Virus record (IMG/VR): IMGVR_UViG_3300027792_000307
Location: 91,000-154,999 of that record
DNA from: a virus
Strand: one strand, 5' to 3'
DNA length: 64,000 bases
Part shown: piece by piece, positions 19,369-29,873 of the stretch
Layout: every line of letters begins with the position of its first letter
Numbering within the stretch: position 1 is the stretch's first letter
The notes under the pieces: model-generated
What the model saw: the letters and a program-made list of their open reading frames with translations, nothing else
What the model was told of the DNA's origin: nothing
Databases searched by the model: none
Program-made: the position numbers and the translations under genes

Positions 19369-19751
19369 TCTATATCTATACGAACTGCTTCAATTTTTAC
19401 ATTAAAATAATCTGGGGTTATAAGTTGGTCTGAAATAGATTTTACAGCAACTTCCCTACTCTTCCTAATCCCAGATAAACCATAACCAGAAACTGGTTCT
19501 AACCAAAGAGTATTCTGTTTTTGGTAGGTCGCATCTATAAATTTAGGCTTTCCGAGTATATTCCAAAGTTCTCGTTGTGCACCAGGAACTACGTGGGCAA
19601 ACAATAGATTTCTATTTGCTGAACCTAAAAATGTCTCGATTACAACATTATAATTATCTTCGTCGAATCTTTTGCACCAGCATTGAATATAATTTGCAGC
19701 ATTTTGAGAAGGCATATAAATTTTAAGAGCTGGTCCATCTTGCGTTGGCAT
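19365..19751 (-). CDS. Tail-tip associated paralogue, 128 aa
   Basis: Shares CKRFDEDNYNVVIETFL, GAQRELWNILGKPKFID and NTLWLEP with the two other members of this local family, but is more divergent. It begins on a TAATG overlap with the hub gene, so its amount is probably coupled to that of the hub. Structural role inferred from position only. Confidence 0.68.
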   Translation of the reverse strand: MPTQDGPALKIYMPSQNAANYIQCWCKRFDEDNYNVVIETFLGSANRNLLFAHVVPGAQRELWNILGKPKFIDATYQKQNTLWLEPVSGYGLSGIRKSREVAVKSISDQLITPDYFNVKIEAVRIDIE

Positions 19752-22700
19752 TAATAAACCTCTTTCTCTAATTCATTTATTCTTTTTGTAATATCAAATG
19801 GCTGTTTTCCGTAATTAATTGTAGTTGTAAATCCATTTTTATCTATATTATGAGTATATGAAACTATTTCCCATAATCCTCCAATTCCAAGATTTGAAAG
19901 ATTTGAAGATAGTTTGTAGGAAGTTTCTATTCCAATAGCAGATTCCCCCCTTATTGTAATAGATCCTTTTCTTACTACTTCATCCATTCCTCTAACCATC
20001 TCATTTGCCATAGAGGAGGCTAATGTATATGAATTAATCCTAGAATCTCTTATTATCTTTTGGTGTCTCCCATATTTATTTATAGATTGGTCATTTACAG
20101 CTGTGGCTCGTATCTGTTCATCTCCCTTCCAACCAATATTCATTATTAAAGAACCGGCTGGAACCCAAGTTGGAACTAAATCATGTGTTTTCCAAACAAC
20201 TCCAACCCCATTTAATCCTAAATCTGAATTACCAGTTGAATATGCAATCGCTCCATCTGTATAGTCACTATTACAATCATAATAATATTTCCAATATCGT
20301 AATCCACTTCCTTTTGCACCTGAGTATGCATGCATAACTATCCAATAATAATTTTCTGTTTCTAAACTACTTCCATCACTTTGTCTTAATTTTGGTGATT
20401 GGTAAGACACATAAGAAGAATAACTTGGTGGATATGGGACGTTGGTTGGTTCAATATATATATCATCAGAATGTTCTATCTTAGTCCCAGATTTAGGCAA
20501 TCCTCCACCAAGAATTTTAGAATACTTAACTTCTGCAGCACATATGTAAGGACTTAAAGACTTTATAACTGAACTAGATATATTTTGTGTAACATTAATC
20601 ATTGTAGATGGTTTCATACAATACATAATTTTAATAGTATGTCCAGATGGTCCCGAATTACCAAGAGGATTCCATATATTTGGTAATATTTTATACCAAG
20701 AAGTCCCACTATCCTTAGAACCGGAATAAGTTATCTTATTAGGAAAAGTTACTTCAGATGGATTTATTCTTAAATTAATTATTGGGTCATAAACATTATA
20801 ATTCTTAGATTCAATTGAACCAGAATTAATACAATAAGTATGTTTAGTCATCCATACAGAATCTAGGACAGGACATTTAGTTGTATAATAAGAACGATAA
20901 GTTCCACTTATCAATATTCTTTTTACTTTATAATAATAATCTGTGTATAGAATATATGCCCCAGGAGCATAATCTAATACTAGATTTGGAGATAAAGCTT
21001 TTATCCATCCTCTACCAGCCCAATTACCAGAAAGATAAATAGTATTTATTCTTAAATAATATGTTGTACTATAAGAATTTCCTATAATAACTATTACATT
21101 TCCAAAATTAGTTTCTTTTAAATTTTCAATATCAAATCTACTGGAAAAATTATGAACGGAAGAATCCACAGATATTGCAGGAGATGTAGTATACGAACCC
21201 CCATCAACTATATTTGAACTAGTTGACCATAAATTATATTGTACCCCATCTACTTTTGAATAAGGAGCAGTTGTATAAAATTCAAACATATCCTGTTCGC
21301 GACAATGAACACTTTGTCCAGTCATACAAAGAGCATCTAAGCTATTGTTTACTCTAACTTTATGTCTTGTATCTAAATCAAGATATGTATAATCAGTAAA
21401 TGTATCTGTAAAAACTGTAGATTCTGGTCCAGCAGTCGAATCTGCAGTTGATAAGGAAACCGAATCAACTTTTGGTGTGTAAGTTCCATTACTAGATAGC
21501 ATAATTTTTATTTGTGAACTAAATTTATTCTCAAATCCAAAATCGTACCATCCACCATCATTACATTTACGGAAATTTTTACTCCCACTATTTGAACCAC
21601 TTATAAAAATTCTATTAGAAGAAGTAACCCCATCCAAATCTATTTTCATATATCTAGTATAAACCCGTCTAGAAGGTGTACCGAATGGTTTAGATAAAGC
21701 GTATCCAGACTTAGCATAAGTACTAAATGCTCTAATACCAAAATACAAATCCATATCAGTATTACTATACCAGGTAGTTCCAGTTCCATCATCACAATAT
21801 TTTTTATAGCAATAACCATCTCCATATACATCTGATCTCATATAGTAACCTCTTATATCATATGTTGTTGGGTTATCTGGATGTATAACAAGAGCATAAT
21901 AATCTGTATTGTTTACTGTGTATTTAGGATTAAGATTAACTAAATAATCAACTATCCCAAAACTACTCATAGTAACACTACCGGAACTTAATACATTATT
22001 TGGAGTATGTAGCAACCCCCCAGCAGTATCTCTTAATTCTATCCAATATGTATGAGGTTCTGTACCACTATTACCACCATAAATAAAAGCACTTTCTATA
22101 GTATATGCATTTGAAAATTTAACTATTTGTGCATGATAGCGATGATAACTATTCCTTTCTTGTTGATTCTGTGATATATTTTCAAATCCACTATTTAATT
22201 TTAAAAATCCATCCTCAAAAAAAACGTTAGAAGTAACTAACCAATATTTCATATGATTATAAAAATCATCACTAAAAATTTGTTGAGTTGTATTATTCCA
22301 TAATTCAAACTCTATATTTTTATTTGGTTCGTTTGGACTTTTACTTCTATCAAGAAACATACTAATCGAAGTTAATGTATCTTCTTCAGCTTTTATTCTT
22401 TGTGCAATATACATATTTCTTTTAAATATTCCAGAAGAAACTTGACTTATAGGTTTTCCTTCTGGTAATAAAATCTTTTTTTCTTCATAAAAGTTTTCTG
22501 CACCAATTATTAAAATGTCATTAATTAAATCTTCATCATCTTCTTCGACTGGAGACATATCTAATATATCATCTTCAACTATATGTATACTATTAATAGG
22601 TTCTTCATTTGGATCGTAATAAATTAAGTTTTCATTATTATCTATATAAAATTTAAAACCATCGTAACCTATAAGAGTAATTATTGCGTCACCAACCGTC

Positions 22701-23149
22701 ATATCAGAAAAATCTATTTCAGTAGTAAAATTATTGCCATCAGTTGTATTAGAATTTCCATGAATATTTTCACAATAATCTCTAACTAACGAGGAAGCTA
22801 TGTATCCTGAATATCCAGTATAAAATGCTGAATCTCCGGTTCTATATCTCCACAAATCATATGTTTTACCGACTAATTGATATGTATATAAATGAACCCC
22901 GGCCTTATGGTGCATTTGCTTTCTAGATACATATCCAGAAAACTCTAAGGAATCATTAATATATATATCAACTGAATTCCCTATATCCTGCTGCGAACAT
23001 TTATATAACTCAATAATTCCTGTCTGATAATAATCCTGGTCCGAATTATTTATGGTAATTCTAGAAATATTACTATTATTTGTATATGTATTAGAATTTG
23101 AATTTTGTCCTGAATTAAAGTAAACGGCGTAAGTTACATCACTTGTCAT
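19751..23149 (-). CDS. Tail hub protein with large carbohydrate-binding-like insertion
   Basis: 1,132 aa. Residues about 1-230 look like the first half of a phage tail hub (ring-forming strands, ...SLEFSGYVSRK..., then a domain with DFSDMTVGDAIITLIGYDGF). The second half of the hub reappears at about 1005-1132 (SINKYGRHQKIIRDSRI, then a helix of MANEMVRGMDEV, and WEIVSYTHNI). Between them sits ~770 residues of Ser/Tyr-rich beta-sandwich-like sequence with repeated YW..Y/YYW patterns. It would form the tail tip below the tape measure. The insertion is the unusual part and could be receptor-binding. Overlaps the 128-aa gene. Confidence 0.72.
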   Translation of the reverse strand: MTSDVTYAVYFNSGQNSNSNTYTNNSNISRITINNSDQDYYQTGIIELYKCSQQDIGNSVDIYINDSLEFSGYVSRKQMHHKAGVHLYTYQLVGKTYDLWRYRTGDSAFYTGYSGYIASSLVRDYCENIHGNSNTTDGNNFTTEIDFSDMTVGDAIITLIGYDGFKFYIDNNENLIYYDPNEEPINSIHIVEDDILDMSPVEEDDEDLINDILIIGAENFYEEKKILLPEGKPISQVSSGIFKRNMYIAQRIKAEEDTLTSISMFLDRSKSPNEPNKNIEFELWNNTTQQIFSDDFYNHMKYWLVTSNVFFEDGFLKLNSGFENISQNQQERNSYHRYHAQIVKFSNAYTIESAFIYGGNSGTEPHTYWIELRDTAGGLLHTPNNVLSSGSVTMSSFGIVDYLVNLNPKYTVNNTDYYALVIHPDNPTTYDIRGYYMRSDVYGDGYCYKKYCDDGTGTTWYSNTDMDLYFGIRAFSTYAKSGYALSKPFGTPSRRVYTRYMKIDLDGVTSSNRIFISGSNSGSKNFRKCNDGGWYDFGFENKFSSQIKIMLSSNGTYTPKVDSVSLSTADSTAGPESTVFTDTFTDYTYLDLDTRHKVRVNNSLDALCMTGQSVHCREQDMFEFYTTAPYSKVDGVQYNLWSTSSNIVDGGSYTTSPAISVDSSVHNFSSRFDIENLKETNFGNVIVIIGNSYSTTYYLRINTIYLSGNWAGRGWIKALSPNLVLDYAPGAYILYTDYYYKVKRILISGTYRSYYTTKCPVLDSVWMTKHTYCINSGSIESKNYNVYDPIINLRINPSEVTFPNKITYSGSKDSGTSWYKILPNIWNPLGNSGPSGHTIKIMYCMKPSTMINVTQNISSSVIKSLSPYICAAEVKYSKILGGGLPKSGTKIEHSDDIYIEPTNVPYPPSYSSYVSYQSPKLRQSDGSSLETENYYWIVMHAYSGAKGSGLRYWKYYYDCNSDYTDGAIAYSTGNSDLGLNGVGVVWKTHDLVPTWVPAGSLIMNIGWKGDEQIRATAVNDQSINKYGRHQKIIRDSRINSYTLASSMANEMVRGMDEVVRKGSITIRGESAIGIETSYKLSSNLSNLGIGGLWEIVSYTHNIDKNGFTTTINYGKQPFDITKRINELEKEVY

Positions 23150-23151
23150 TA

Positions 23152-26100
23152 TTACCCACTTGCTCGCATACGGAATTTGAGTTGTTCAGAAAATTCCCCT
23201 GCATTAGCGATGGCATTTACATTAATTGGGCCCATTATATTGAAGTTTTCATTAATATTACTGGAATAATCATTACCGCCACCACCAACAATTCCACCCT
23301 GTTGTTTATAACTAACCATATCCGGGAAGTATTTTGGTAGTATTTGCATTAATATTTGTTTACCATACTTTTTATTCAATCCCTGCAGAGGAATTATTGC
23401 TTCTTTCCCAGCCTCTCCTATCATAGATAATTGAGGACCTGCAACTATACCCCCTTTAGCCCAACCAAGATAATCACCAACTTTCTTTTTCATCAGATAA
23501 GTATTTAAATTATTTTTAAAATCCCATCTCTTTATTAATCCGGAAGTAGAAGTTACAGTACCTGTAGCTTTAGTTGGGTTCGTCATAGATTTAACATAAC
23601 CAGCTGCTCCCTCTCCTGGTTTATAAGGTTCTCCTTCACTTCCTCCACCTGGAACTGCACCTCCACCACCGCCTCCCCCACCACCTTTTCCACCCGCACC
23701 ACCAGTTCCTTCGTCTGTTACAATATCTTGATATATAATTATAGGATGAGCATCCCAATAAGCTTGCATTGCTGTAAATAAATCGTTTAGCTGTAGAATA
23801 TTATCGGATTTAAATTTTTCCCATAATTCCCCATTCCAAGTTTGTGTTACGTCAATACCGGATTCAGATGATATTGAGTTTAATGCATCTGTAATTTGTT
23901 GTTTTCTAGTTCCAGTTAAATCACTATAAAATTCATCAAAAGTATCCCCATCCCAAGATGACATCCAAGACATATCAAAGTCAAACCCCATATCATCCAT
24001 CCAATCTAGCATTTTATTTGCATCACCACCAAATGTCTCCAAAAATATACTAGCTCCATCTAATGACATAGCCGATTTAAAGACATTTTCATTCATACCC
24101 AAAAATGCTCTAGAAAGTTTATTAATAGCGTTTGTCATAGCTATACTAGCGGCTGTCATAGCTTTTGTTGTCTTTAATTGTTCTGCTTGTAAATCGTATC
24201 CAGTTTGTTGGTCTGAAAGCAAACCAGTTAAATTTGCTCTATAAACATCTATATTTTCAATACCTAATATTTTTTGTAAATCCTCCATTTTCATATCTTT
24301 TTTGAATTGGTTCATCGCCTTTCCAGCTTCTATCATAGTTGCTGCAAGGATTAAATCTTCATCAGAAAATTCTGACAAGGATTTAGCATTAGTTGAATAA
24401 AACGCATTTAAAGTTTCTAATATAGATGCCTCATCTTCACCAATAGTTTCTGCTAGACCCATCTTTTTTATAAGGTCTTTATATACTGGACCAATACTAG
24501 ATAATGTATCTATATAAGAATTAAGTTGAGTTGTAGTATAACCATGAGCTTGTAGATAAGCTAACGCTTCAGCTTGGTCTTTTACAGTATCAGTATAATT
24601 TTCTGCATTTTTATCCAAGGTTTGTAAAGCTATTGTACTATCTATATATAAATCAAGGTTTTTAAGTTCCTCTTCTCCCAACTTCTCTAAATCTATTGGT
24701 AGAACTTGCAAGGATTTGGCCATCCTTGTAGTATTATCCATTAAAGTAACGAATGCATCATCTAATTCTAATGTTGCCGTAGCTAATTCCGCTTCTCCTT
24801 CAGCTATTTGTCCAGGAATTTCTATTAAATCTAAAAACTTACGATAAACTTCTTCAGATATAGCTCCAGTCTCTTTTAATCTTTCAATTGTTGGAAGAAC
24901 TTCTGTTCTGAAATTTGCAACAGCATTACTTAATCTATCCTGTGCATCTTTATATCTAACAATAATATCAACATTTTCTGCACCAGAACCTATTAAATCT
25001 CTCAATGCCTTATCATATTCTTTAGTTCCTTTCTTTGAAGCCATAAATGCCTTATATTCTTCATATTGATTGGCATTAAGCTTTTCTACAGCTTTTGTAT
25101 ATTCAAAGTTTAACTCCTGAACCCCTCCTTGGGCCTTTTCTAATTCAGTGTAAGCACCTATCATATCTTCTGTCAGCATACCCTCCTCTGCAAGTGCATC
25201 AAATAATTCCTCCTCTCCCTCTGCTTGGTCATTCTTTAATTTATATAATTTGTATTCAATTTCATATACTTTTTCCTGCATTTCAAAGTAATTCTTTAAT
25301 TTTTCACTAGTAAATTTAAGTATGTTTGCTGTAAAATCTAATAATGCATTATATTCGGCTTCAGCTAAAGATGCATTAGTGGTTGCATCGGCAAGGAGTT
25401 CTCTAGAATTTAATAAATCTTGAGAGAATGTTAATAATTCTGTTTCATTTGAAGTTAACATTGCATATTCAGTTACAGTATGTTCTGTCTCTAATCCTTC
25501 GTCAACTACATGCTGTATGGCCTTACCATATTCTTTATATGAATTTATAACATTTTTAGAAATAGTAAGAGTGGAATTCTTTTCAGCCAATTCAGTTTCA
25601 TTTTCAGATAGATCTCTTGTTGCAGATTCCAATGCAGCGTATGCCCGAAGAGCTTCTTTAGAATTGGATCCAAATGTATTCAATGCTGCGGCGTATTCTA
25701 TAGTAGTATTTGAAAGTTCTGTTAAAGCATTTTCATGTTCTCTTTCGAGTTCTTGTATTTGATTTTGTATACTTGCATAATTTTCCATCTCTCCTATAAC
25801 TTCATCTAAAATACCTATATTTTGTGATAGAAGTCTATTTTTTGCTTCCTTTTGTGTAATTTCACCCTTTTCGTCAGTTATTGCTTTATCTGAACTTTTA
25901 TACACTCTTATCTGGGATTCATTAACCCCACGAATTGCAGTTAAATATCCTTTTATAGCACCCATTTCATCTGCTATGGCTTTTCTAGTTTTTTCGGTTG
26001 CATAAGCAACTTTTACTTGAGCATCAGCGTAAGCTTCAATATCTAATTTAGCAGCTTTATTGAGTTCAGTAAGTTCCTCTTTCGCTTTTTTCTCTTCTTT

Positions 26101-29100
26101 TAATGCAATATCAAGATTTTCTGTAGCTACCTGGTACTTAAGAATTTGTGGTGATAATTTTGAAGTTATAGCCCATTGTTGATTATCCAATACGATGCTT
26201 TTTTTCTTTTCTGGATCCAAAGCCATAAACTCTACACCTAATTCATGCCAGTATTTTATATAATTCATTATTGAATCAGTATCTCCCATATCAACTTCTG
26301 GGGGTTTAATCTCTTTTAATCTTTCTAAATCGTACTTAAATCTCTTATCGAATGCACCTTTTCCAGCTATTGTATCATAAAGTTTTACATATTCATCTCT
26401 AGTAAGTTTCACAGATTTCATTTCTTTTTCTAAATTACCTGTTTCGGCTCCCCATTCATATAAAGTTATATTATGGTCTGGTAAACCAATTTTAAACTTT
26501 TGAGTTTTTTGTACTGTATTAATTAACTCAAATAATGCTAAATTAACTCTATTTATATCCCCTGTAAAATCATCAAATTGGTCCCCAGAAGTTATACCCA
26601 TAAATTCTCTGAAAGATTTCAAAGTATACTCTGTTGCGTCTTTAAAAACCGTTAAAGCTGCAGTTATAGCAAATATTGAACCTACGGCTAATGCTGCTAT
26701 AAGAGCCCAAGGATTAGCTAAAATAGATTTATTAAGGGCATTATGAAGAACTATAGCTTCAGATGTTTTAACATTAACAGCCTGTTGAGCTACAGCTTCA
26801 GCACCTAATAATGCAACTTTAAGCTTACTTAAACCAATACCTATAGCGGTAGCAGAATTAGTAGCTATTTGAACGAATTTTAGAGTCATCCACATAGGAA
26901 GTAAAAATGATAATATTTGTAATAATCCTTTTAAATTTTTAACCAAAAATGATAATACTCCACCAATTGCTCTTAATGTTGGAACTAGGTCTTTCATACC
27001 ATCGGCCATAGCCATTAAACCTGGAGCCATACTTTCAGCAATCTCTAGACCAGCCGTATGAATAGCGTTTTCAGATTTTTTAAATGCAGATAATAAAGTG
27101 GATTCTTGTAATTCTGCAACCGCTGCTGTTACTCCCTTAGCATTTTCCAATTCAGATACGTATCTAGCAACTTCATCGGCGTTATCTACCAAAGTCATTG
27201 CCGCTGAGGCGGTTCTAGACCTGAATATCTCGGAGGATTGTGCAGCCCCAAATCCAGCATTTCTCAATTTATATAATATTTCTGTAAAGGTATATATTTC
27301 AGGATTTACATCATCGATAGTTAGACCCAACTCTGCTAGAGCGTCACTAGCTTCTTTAGTCGGGTCTAAAAATTTAGTAAAAATCATATTTAAACGTTGA
27401 CCAGCAGCAGCCCCTTCCATACCTCTATCTGTAAGAGCGGCTAAAGAAGCAACAGCCTCTTCTAACTCTATACCCATAGCACCGGCTGTAGGACCAACGT
27501 ATTCCATACCAGCTTTTAATCTATCAAATGTTAAGAAAGACGAGTTAATTGCCTGTGTAAAAACATCTACAACTCTTTGAGTATCTTCGAACTCTAATCC
27601 AAAGGAAGTTAAGGCTGTGGCTACGGAATATGTAGCATCCTTTAATTCTACTTGTGTTGCTGTGGCATATTGTAATATTGGTAATAGATTTTGTTCTGTC
27701 ATTTCTCCTATATCATAACCAGCTGAAGCTAAATCATAGAAAGCTTCTGCAACCTGATTTGCATTATATAAAGTTTTTTTACCAAGGCTCTTTGATAAAT
27801 CCATAATATGTTTACTAACTGCTTCAAAACCAGAACCCATATATCCTGTTACAGCTGTTGCGTTAACTGCGGCCTGTTGGAATTGCTTAAAGTTATCAAT
27901 TAAACCTTGAATACCCTGTCTTAATTGCATAACCATTTGAACACCGACCGAGAAAGTTATGTAGTGTAATACTTGAGCACCGAATTGTCTTACGCTATCT
28001 CCTAAACTCTTAAACCCTAGAATGCCCCTTTTAGTTTGGGCTTCTACGGCCTTTAAGTTAGCAACTAAAGCGTATTGGTCTTTACCTAAACTTACAATAC
28101 CGTTTGATAGTTCCATAGATGTACCGTATTGCTTATTAAATGCAGCTGTTTGTTTTTGTGCTGCCAAAGTAGCTTTACCCATAAATGCTGCATTTTTATA
28201 CTGTTCTGGTGTCAATACTTGGTAAACCTTATAATATCTAGACAAAGCTTGTGTAATAGTATCAATCTTTTGACTTTCCATACCAACATTAGAAGTTGCA
28301 GGAACCCCAACAGTTTCTCTTAAAGCTGCATTTTTTTGTCTTATAGCTATAATAACTTTTTGTAATCCATTTTCAACTCCTCGTTCCTCCATAATTATGT
28401 CTTGATTTTGTGTTTGATATTTTGATAATGTAGTCATTAAACTTTTTACTTCCGAATTAAATGATTCTGTTGTTTGTCCTTTTCTTTGCATTAATGTAAC
28501 TACTTCTTCCCCTCCCTGAAATCCTGGCATTGTAGTATAAGGAGTTGGAGTAGGTGCCCCACCAGAAATTTGACCTTCCTTTATTGCTGCATTTTTATCT
28601 CTTATTGCAACTGTAACCATTCTAATTTTATCTACAGTTTCCCCTTCAGTAGTAATTAATTGTTCATCTATCCCAACTTGTTTTTGTAGCGTAGCTTGTA
28701 GTTCTTTAACCCGAATGTCGAATTTCTCCGCACTTTCTTTACTCTTATCAAAAGATATGGATTCTGATACCATTTGTTTTGGCGGTAATGCAAGTTGTGG
28801 TTGTGTCCCAATAAATTCATTTTCAAATGTAGTTCCCTTTGGCATACCCCAATCAGCAGTAAATGTACTCTTTAAAGCTTGTTGTAAAGCTAATCCTTCA
28901 GCTCTGGCAGTTCTTAATTGTTCAGTCAATGGCAACATTAAATTTTTTGGAACCACGTTTCCGAAGTTATTCCGGAGTTCATTCATAGTGTCTAAAATCT
29001 TCCCTTGAGCTTCTTTGTTAGCTGTAATTAATCCCTGGAATATTTTTTCTGTACCAGTTAATGTTGGAGCCGGAATATGTCTAGGAATAGCACTAAAAAG

Positions 29101-29214
29101 TTCTCTATTGATATCTGAAGCTAAAGTAGCAACGGTATTCCTAATTTTACTTGCCGCAGTGGTAATATTGCTAAATTCTGCAAGGAAAGTTATATTTACA
29201 CTATTTTCTGCCAT
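23152..29214 (-). CDS. Tape measure protein, 2,020 aa
   Basis: Largest protein of the window. A TP901-type tape-measure core lies around residues 440-700 (LASAGYDIGEMTEQN, GAMGIELEEAVASLAAL, DRGMEGAAAGQRLN). Hydrophobic segments follow near 760-860 (LQILSFLLPMWMTLKFV and ALIAALAVGSIFAITAAL), then a long Glu/Lys coiled-coil rod, a poly-Gly linker near 1,840-1,860, and a C-terminal GEAGKEAIIPLQGL segment typical of tape measures. It sets tail length: at about 1.5 angstrom per residue, roughly 300 nm. It lies unusually far from the tail-tube genes, which are separated from it by a 12-kb adhesin block. Confidence 0.92.
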   Translation of the reverse strand: MAENSVNITFLAEFSNITTAASKIRNTVATLASDINRELFSAIPRHIPAPTLTGTEKIFQGLITANKEAQGKILDTMNELRNNFGNVVPKNLMLPLTEQLRTARAEGLALQQALKSTFTADWGMPKGTTFENEFIGTQPQLALPPKQMVSESISFDKSKESAEKFDIRVKELQATLQKQVGIDEQLITTEGETVDKIRMVTVAIRDKNAAIKEGQISGGAPTPTPYTTMPGFQGGEEVVTLMQRKGQTTESFNSEVKSLMTTLSKYQTQNQDIIMEERGVENGLQKVIIAIRQKNAALRETVGVPATSNVGMESQKIDTITQALSRYYKVYQVLTPEQYKNAAFMGKATLAAQKQTAAFNKQYGTSMELSNGIVSLGKDQYALVANLKAVEAQTKRGILGFKSLGDSVRQFGAQVLHYITFSVGVQMVMQLRQGIQGLIDNFKQFQQAAVNATAVTGYMGSGFEAVSKHIMDLSKSLGKKTLYNANQVAEAFYDLASAGYDIGEMTEQNLLPILQYATATQVELKDATYSVATALTSFGLEFEDTQRVVDVFTQAINSSFLTFDRLKAGMEYVGPTAGAMGIELEEAVASLAALTDRGMEGAAAGQRLNMIFTKFLDPTKEASDALAELGLTIDDVNPEIYTFTEILYKLRNAGFGAAQSSEIFRSRTASAAMTLVDNADEVARYVSELENAKGVTAAVAELQESTLLSAFKKSENAIHTAGLEIAESMAPGLMAMADGMKDLVPTLRAIGGVLSFLVKNLKGLLQILSFLLPMWMTLKFVQIATNSATAIGIGLSKLKVALLGAEAVAQQAVNVKTSEAIVLHNALNKSILANPWALIAALAVGSIFAITAALTVFKDATEYTLKSFREFMGITSGDQFDDFTGDINRVNLALFELINTVQKTQKFKIGLPDHNITLYEWGAETGNLEKEMKSVKLTRDEYVKLYDTIAGKGAFDKRFKYDLERLKEIKPPEVDMGDTDSIMNYIKYWHELGVEFMALDPEKKKSIVLDNQQWAITSKLSPQILKYQVATENLDIALKEEKKAKEELTELNKAAKLDIEAYADAQVKVAYATEKTRKAIADEMGAIKGYLTAIRGVNESQIRVYKSSDKAITDEKGEITQKEAKNRLLSQNIGILDEVIGEMENYASIQNQIQELEREHENALTELSNTTIEYAAALNTFGSNSKEALRAYAALESATRDLSENETELAEKNSTLTISKNVINSYKEYGKAIQHVVDEGLETEHTVTEYAMLTSNETELLTFSQDLLNSRELLADATTNASLAEAEYNALLDFTANILKFTSEKLKNYFEMQEKVYEIEYKLYKLKNDQAEGEEELFDALAEEGMLTEDMIGAYTELEKAQGGVQELNFEYTKAVEKLNANQYEEYKAFMASKKGTKEYDKALRDLIGSGAENVDIIVRYKDAQDRLSNAVANFRTEVLPTIERLKETGAISEEVYRKFLDLIEIPGQIAEGEAELATATLELDDAFVTLMDNTTRMAKSLQVLPIDLEKLGEEELKNLDLYIDSTIALQTLDKNAENYTDTVKDQAEALAYLQAHGYTTTQLNSYIDTLSSIGPVYKDLIKKMGLAETIGEDEASILETLNAFYSTNAKSLSEFSDEDLILAATMIEAGKAMNQFKKDMKMEDLQKILGIENIDVYRANLTGLLSDQQTGYDLQAEQLKTTKAMTAASIAMTNAINKLSRAFLGMNENVFKSAMSLDGASIFLETFGGDANKMLDWMDDMGFDFDMSWMSSWDGDTFDEFYSDLTGTRKQQITDALNSISSESGIDVTQTWNGELWEKFKSDNILQLNDLFTAMQAYWDAHPIIIYQDIVTDEGTGGAGGKGGGGGGGGGAVPGGGSEGEPYKPGEGAAGYVKSMTNPTKATGTVTSTSGLIKRWDFKNNLNTYLMKKKVGDYLGWAKGGIVAGPQLSMIGEAGKEAIIPLQGLNKKYGKQILMQILPKYFPDMVSYKQQGGIVGGGGNDYSSNINENFNIMGPINVNAIANAGEFSEQLKFRMRASG

Positions 29215-29329
29215 AATTACCTATAAAAACAACATTTATACATAAATCGTTAATACTTGCTAAAAAAAGTAAAAAACATTGAAGTATATAGCAATTTTAT
29301 AAAGTTTAAAGAAAAAAGGATATTTAGAA
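29215..29329 (-). promoter_or_regulatory. Gap before tape measure with T-runs and TATA-like element
   Basis: On the minus strand this 115-bp gap holds a TATA-like TTTATAAAA (29295-29303) and then two T-runs (29262-29277) upstream of the tape-measure ATG. The T-runs could end the transcript from the right; the TATA-like element could start a new one about 55 nt before the ATG. Most other genes in this operon abut or overlap, so a gap here suggests a transcription break. Not proven. Confidence 0.35.
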
Positions 29330-29647
29330 CTATGTTTGGTCTACATTTACAAGCCAAATTACTTCCCTTTCGTGTTTTTCTTTATAATCATATTTTGTTC
29401 CATAATAAAATCTCCCCCACCAATCTATTAAATAGATACCTAGCAAATCGGTAGGACCCGTTGAAAAGTAATATCTATAGTTTCCTGTGGAATCTTTTGA
29501 ACCGGAACCTTCTATTAAAATGGTCCCATCTGGTTTATATATCTCAACGTAAGCAATATTACCAGAAGGATCAACTGGGGTAGATCCGGATTTGAATGCC
29601 ACCATAGTTCTTACTGTTGTTTCCCTTTCAAATTTAGTTAAACTCAA
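29330..29647 (-). CDS. Small Ig-like structural protein, 105 aa
   Basis: Pattern AYVEIYKPDGTILIEGSG...STGNYRYYFSTGP...GIYLIDWWG is that of a single immunoglobulin-like beta sandwich found in tail and adaptor proteins. It lies between the adhesin block and the tape measure. Probably a virion protein; partner unknown. Confidence 0.6.
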   Translation of the reverse strand: MSLTKFERETTVRTMVAFKSGSTPVDPSGNIAYVEIYKPDGTILIEGSGSKDSTGNYRYYFSTGPTDLLGIYLIDWWGRFYYGTKYDYKEKHEREVIWLVNVDQT

Positions 29648-29660
29648 TTTTACATCCCCG

Positions 29661-29873
29661 TTATTGAGATACAGATACTATACATGTGGTTTCCTGGTCT
29701 TTGGAAACGACTGCAACATTTTCTGTTCCATCTGTAGTATGTGCCGCAGAATGCTCTTGATCGTAAGTAACCGTAACTGAATTAGGAATTACCGTATCAG
29801 GTATTATATGAAGATAAGTATCAAATAAAGAATCATCGAAAATTGCCGTATCAAAAAATGCGTCAGTTGGCAT
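29661..29873 (-). CDS. Hypothetical protein, 70 aa
   Basis: Starts MPTDAFFDTAIFDDSLFDTY and continues with Thr/Val-rich strands (VTVTYDQEHSAAHTT). No family recognised. It begins one base inside the stop of the 523-aa propeller gene and is followed by the Ig-like gene, so it is co-translated with virion genes; a small structural or fibre-linking protein is the likely role. Confidence 0.55.
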   Translation of the reverse strand: MPTDAFFDTAIFDDSLFDTYLHIIPDTVIPNSVTVTYDQEHSAAHTTDGTENVAVVSKDQETTCIVSVSQ

